This document shows positions 5,451 to 7,759 of a stretch of 7,759 bases of DNA, one piece after another. Each line of letters begins with the position of its first letter. The stretch's first letter is position 1. The notes beneath the pieces are model-generated. The model was not told the origin of the DNA and ran no database searches. It saw only the letters and a program-made list of their open reading frames with translations. A program made the translations under genes and the position numbers. The stretch is from the NCBI GenBank assembly GCA_005884855.1, contig VAZS01000097.1, positions 1-7,759 of the forward strand, given 5' to 3'. Source of the stretch: Alphaproteobacteria bacterium. Its GTDB lineage: Bacteria; Pseudomonadota; Alphaproteobacteria; Rhizobiales; Xanthobacteraceae.

Positions 5451-5676
5451 GCGCGTAAAAAAGCGGGAACTAGTATCAAAACCGAAGCGAAAGCTGCTTC
5501 ATGAAGCGCCGTGCGATTCGCTCTGTCCGCAGGCTGTGGTGGGGCGCCGGTTATTGTTGGCATCTCCGCAAGCCTGCTGACCTTGGCCCCGCCCCGGGGT
5601 AGCATAAGTAACGGGCGAGTCGGAGACCGGCCTCGCGCTTTGGGGATCGGCGGCATTAAATTCGACAGGACTTACT
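5451..5676 (+). other. Intergenic region between ssrA and sspB, no gene seen
   Basis: No coding sequence is supported here. It holds an alternating CG run just after ssrA, a cluster of GAAGC/GCTTC repeats including the 12-base palindrome GCTTCATGAAGC (5496-5507), and a very GC-rich patch around 5586-5599. No T-run-ended hairpin was found, so how ssrA transcription ends is unclear. A promoter for sspB may lie near 5577-5605. Confidence 0.6.
5577..5605 (+). promoter_or_regulatory. Tentative promoter for sspB
   Basis: CTGACC (5577-5582) and TAGCAT (5600-5605) are 17 bases apart, each matching consensus at 4/6. Transcription would start near 5612, giving a leader of about 65 bases. Confidence 0.22.
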
Positions 5677-6186
5677 ATGGCGACCGATCATATTCGATAC
5701 GACGTGCTGGCGCGTGACGCGCTGCGCGGAGTACTGCGCCGCGTCTTGAGCGACGCAGCCGAGCACGGCCTGCCGGGGGATCATCATTTCTTCATCACAT
5801 TTCTGTCGACCGCCGAGGGCGTTAAGTTGTCGCCGCGGCTGCTCGCGCAATATCCGGAAGAGATGACCGTGATCCTGCAGCACCAGTTCTGGGATCTGGT
5901 GGTCACCGAGGATCGTTTTGAAGTCGGCTTGTCCTTTGGAGGAGTCCCGGAGCGTCTGGTCATTCCTTTCAACGCGATCAAGAGCTTCTTCGACCCCTCG
6001 GTTCAGTTCGGCCTGCAATTCGAGCCCTCCGAGACCGCCGCTGAAATGCCGGCGACGAACCTTCCGGCGGTCGCTGCTCCATCGGGCCTGCCCGTTGCCG
6101 CACCTGCACCCGAAAATCAGGATGAGCCTGGCAAGCCCAGCGAGGGTGCGGAAGTCGTTCGGCTGGATCGCTTCCGCAAGAAATAA
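5677..6186 (+). CDS. sspB: SspB family ClpXP adaptor (alphaproteobacterial type)
   Basis: The 169-residue protein matches the alpha-type SspB adaptor, which binds ssrA-tagged proteins and delivers them to the ClpXP protease in the cytoplasm. Residues 1-116 form the folded substrate-binding domain: a helical N-terminus, FFITFLSTAEGVKLSP (38-53), YPEEMTVILQHQFWDL (59-74), and a strand-rich part containing VIPFNAIKSFFDPS (95-108). Residues 117-158 are a Pro/Ala/Glu-rich flexible linker. The tail VVRLDRFRKK (160-169) fits the short ClpX-docking motif found at SspB C-termini. The ATG at 5677 is preceded by AGGA with six bases of spacing. The gene lies right after ssrA, whose tag is its expected ligand, and before fumC. 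Confidence 0.93.
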   Translation: MATDHIRYDVLARDALRGVLRRVLSDAAEHGLPGDHHFFITFLSTAEGVKLSPRLLAQYPEEMTVILQHQFWDLVVTEDRFEVGLSFGGVPERLVIPFNAIKSFFDPSVQFGLQFEPSETAAEMPATNLPAVAAPSGLPVAAPAPENQDEPGKPSEGAEVVRLDRFRKK

Positions 6187-6213
6187 TCCGCGCAGCAAAC
6201 CCGCGCTATCATG

Positions 6214-6219
6214 TAGAAT
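6214..6219 (+). promoter_or_regulatory. Candidate -10 element for fumC
   Basis: TAGAAT matches the -10 consensus at 5/6 and lies 28 bases after the sspB stop. The -35 region is unconvincing. Transcription from about 6226 would leave roughly 60 bases before the preferred fumC ATG. Read-through from sspB is also possible, since no terminator is seen. Confidence 0.28.
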
Positions 6220-6285
6220 CAAGGGCCGCCCGGAGTTCGCGTGAGCGTTCCGCGTTATGGTGGGCGTCGCGCAACGGACATATTC

Positions 6286-7704
6286 ATGGCTCGATCCAAA
6301 GCATTCCCGCCCTCCCCTTCTACGCGCAGCGAAACCGACAGCTTCGGCCCGATCGATGTTCCCGCCGATCGGTACTGGGGCGCGCAGACCGAGCGCTCAC
6401 GGCAGAATTTCCGGATCGGCCAGGACCGTATGCCGATCGCGATCGTCCATGCGCTCGGAATCGTCAAGCTGGCGTCCGCCGAAACCAATCGCGAGCTGGG
6501 GCTCATTGACCAGAGCCGGGCCGGCGCCATCATCCGCGCCGCGCGCGAGGTGATCGACGGCAAGCTCGACGATCACTTTCCGCTGGTTGTCTGGCAGACC
6601 GGCTCGGGCACCCAAACCAACATGAACCTCAATGAGGTGATCGCCAATCGCGCCAACGAGCTGCTTGGCGGCAAGCTCGGCGCCAAGCAACCTGTTCATC
6701 CCAACGATCACGTCAACATGAGTCAGTCGTCGAACGACTCGTTCCCGACCGCCATGCACATTGCCGCGGCGATGCACATCGCAGCCGATCTGATCCCGGC
6801 GCTGGACGGATTGCATCGCGCGCTTCGCAAAAAAGAAAAGGCCTTCGCTGGCATCGTCAAGATCGGGAGAACGCATACTCAGGATGCGACACCGCTGACG
6901 CTGGGCCAGGAATTCTCCGGTTACGCCGCCCAAGTCGAGAGCGGCATTAAACGGCTGAAGGTGGCGATCGATGAGCTTTATCCGTTGGCGCAGGGCGGCA
7001 CGGCGGTAGGAACCGGGCTCAATTCGAAACCGAAATTTGCCAAGGCGTTTGCCAGGCATGTCGCAACCATCACCAAACTGCCCTTCACCAGCGCCGCCAA
7101 CAAATTCGAGGCGCTGGCCTCCAATGACGCCTACGTCTTTGCCCACGGCGCCATCAATTCGGTTGCGACCGCCCTGTTCAAGGTCGCCAATGACATCCGC
7201 CTGCTCGGCTCGGGCCCGCGTTCCGGTCTTGGCGAACTGATTCTGCCGGAAAACGAGCCGGGCTCTTCAATCATGCCGGGCAAGGTCAATCCGACCCAAT
7301 GCGAAGCAATGACCATGGTGTGCTGTCAGGTGTTCGGCAACCACACCGCGGTTACGGTCGCGGGGAGCCAGGGACATTTTGAGCTGAACGTCTACAAGCC
7401 GGTGCTGGCATATTGCATGATGCATTCCATCCAATTGCTGAGCGATGCCGCGCGCTCGTTCACACAGCACTGCATCGAGGGAATACGCGCCGACGAGAAA
7501 CGCATTCGGGATTTGATGGAGCGCTCACTGATGCTGGTGACCGCGCTCGCTCCAAAGATTGGCTACGACAACGCCGCCAAGGTCGCCAAGTCCGCCCACG
7601 CCCGGGGAACGACCCTCAAGGAAGAGGCAGTACGGCTAGGCTATGTTTCAGCAGCAGAATTCGACCGCCTGGTGCAACCGGACAAAATGACACACCCGGG
7701 CTGA
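6286..7704 (+). CDS. fumC: Fumarate hydratase, class II (fumarase C)
   Basis: The 472-residue product aligns along its length with E. coli FumC (467 residues), the iron-independent homotetrameric fumarase that interconverts fumarate and malate in the TCA cycle. Visible signatures are [15 protein letters not shown] near the N-terminus, [24 protein letters not shown], the catalytic His197 in [26 protein letters not shown], and the superfamily signature [11 protein letters not shown] with the catalytic Ser327. The GSGTQ and NKFEAL segments favour fumarase over aspartase. The start at 6286 (MARSK) was preferred to an in-frame GTG at 6241 because the extra 15 residues are unlike the family; the GTG does have a GGAG before it, so it is not excluded. 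No frameshift or missing active-site residue was seen. Confidence 0.97.
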   Translation: MARSKAFPPSPSTRSETDSFGPIDVPADRYWGAQTERSRQNFRIGQDRMPIAIVHALGIVKLASAETNRELGLIDQSRAGAIIRAAREVIDGKLDDHFPLVVWQTGSGTQTNMNLNEVIANRANELLGGKLGAKQPVHPNDHVNMSQSSNDSFPTAMHIAAAMHIAADLIPALDGLHRALRKKEKAFAGIVKIGRTHTQDATPLTLGQEFSGYAAQVESGIKRLKVAIDELYPLAQGGTAVGTGLNSKPKFAKAFARHVATITKLPFTSAANKFEALASNDAYVFAHGAINSVATALFKVANDIRLLGSGPRSGLGELILPENEPGSSIMPGKVNPTQCEAMTMVCCQVFGNHTAVTVAGSQGHFELNVYKPVLAYCMMHSIQLLSDAARSFTQHCIEGIRADEKRIRDLMERSLMLVTALAPKIGYDNAAKVAKSAHARGTTLKEEAVRLGYVSAAEFDRLVQPDKMTHPG

Positions 7705-7737
7705 TCAACGCGCTAAAATCGAGAATTGCAGTCCTGA

Positions 7738-7749
7738 TGATAATTATCA
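7738..7749. repeat. Perfect 12-base AT-rich palindrome downstream of fumC
   Basis: TGATAATTATCA reads identically on both strands and lies 33 bases after the fumC stop. It is AT-rich in a GC-rich setting and has no T-run after it, so an operator-like protein-binding site ahead of the next gene is possible. The window ends ten bases later, so nothing further can be tested. Confidence 0.4.
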
Positions 7750-7759
7750 ACGAAAACGC

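Noticed and set aside
5363..5656. Open frame of 97 codons on the minus strand after the ssrA tag
   Set aside because: It overlaps the tmRNA coding piece in antisense, has a low-complexity composition, and shows no recognisable domain.
6397..7146. Open frame of 249 codons on the minus strand inside fumC
   Set aside because: It is the antisense shadow of highly conserved fumC sequence and has no recognisable domain.
1..7759. Mobile elements, CRISPR arrays, tRNA or rRNA genes, toxin-antitoxin or defence systems
   Set aside because: No transposase, integrase, regularly spaced repeats, additional tRNA cloverleaf or rRNA sequence was recognised; every sizeable open region is explained by the listed genes.

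Overview
The window looks like ordinary chromosomal core sequence from an alphaproteobacterium of the order Hyphomicrobiales, most likely close to Bradyrhizobium, Rhodopseudomonas or Afipia. The evidence is the high G+C content, the circularly permuted (two-piece) tmRNA gene that is typical of alphaproteobacteria, an alpha-type SspB, and gene orders I associate with this group (thyA-folA-hflK, ssrA-sspB-fumC). The genus is an inference from memory, not from a search.

Layout. Bases 1-1601 hold a leftward cluster: thyA (thymidylate synthase), then folA (dihydrofolate reductase) overlapping it by four bases, then, after a 158-base gap with a plausible promoter, the first 38 codons of hflK, cut by the window edge. 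Bases 1752-4992 hold four more leftward genes: two short chromate-transporter-family (CHR) genes overlapping by four bases, then tctB and tctA, the membrane subunits of a tripartite tricarboxylate transporter. No gene for the periplasmic binding protein TctC is present. From about 5100 on, transcription runs rightward: the permuted ssrA gene (acceptor piece, processed spacer hairpin, coding piece with tag ANDNYAPVAQAA), then sspB, then fumC (class II fumarase).

How the parts fit. ThyA turns methylene-tetrahydrofolate into dihydrofolate while making dTMP, and FolA regenerates tetrahydrofolate, so their coupled translation makes sense. tmRNA rescues stalled ribosomes and adds a degradation tag; SspB is the adaptor that hands such tagged proteins to ClpXP; HflK is a partner of the FtsH protease. 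Three protein-quality-control genes therefore lie within about 6 kb. FumC is a TCA-cycle enzyme, and Tct systems take up TCA-type carboxylates in the characterised cases, but a functional link is speculation.

I found no insertion sequence, prophage, CRISPR array, toxin-antitoxin pair, defence gene or clearly novel system. The points most worth a second look are the ssrA-sspB pairing and its tag and structure, the TctC-less tct pair next to paired CHR genes, and a 12-base palindrome near the right edge.
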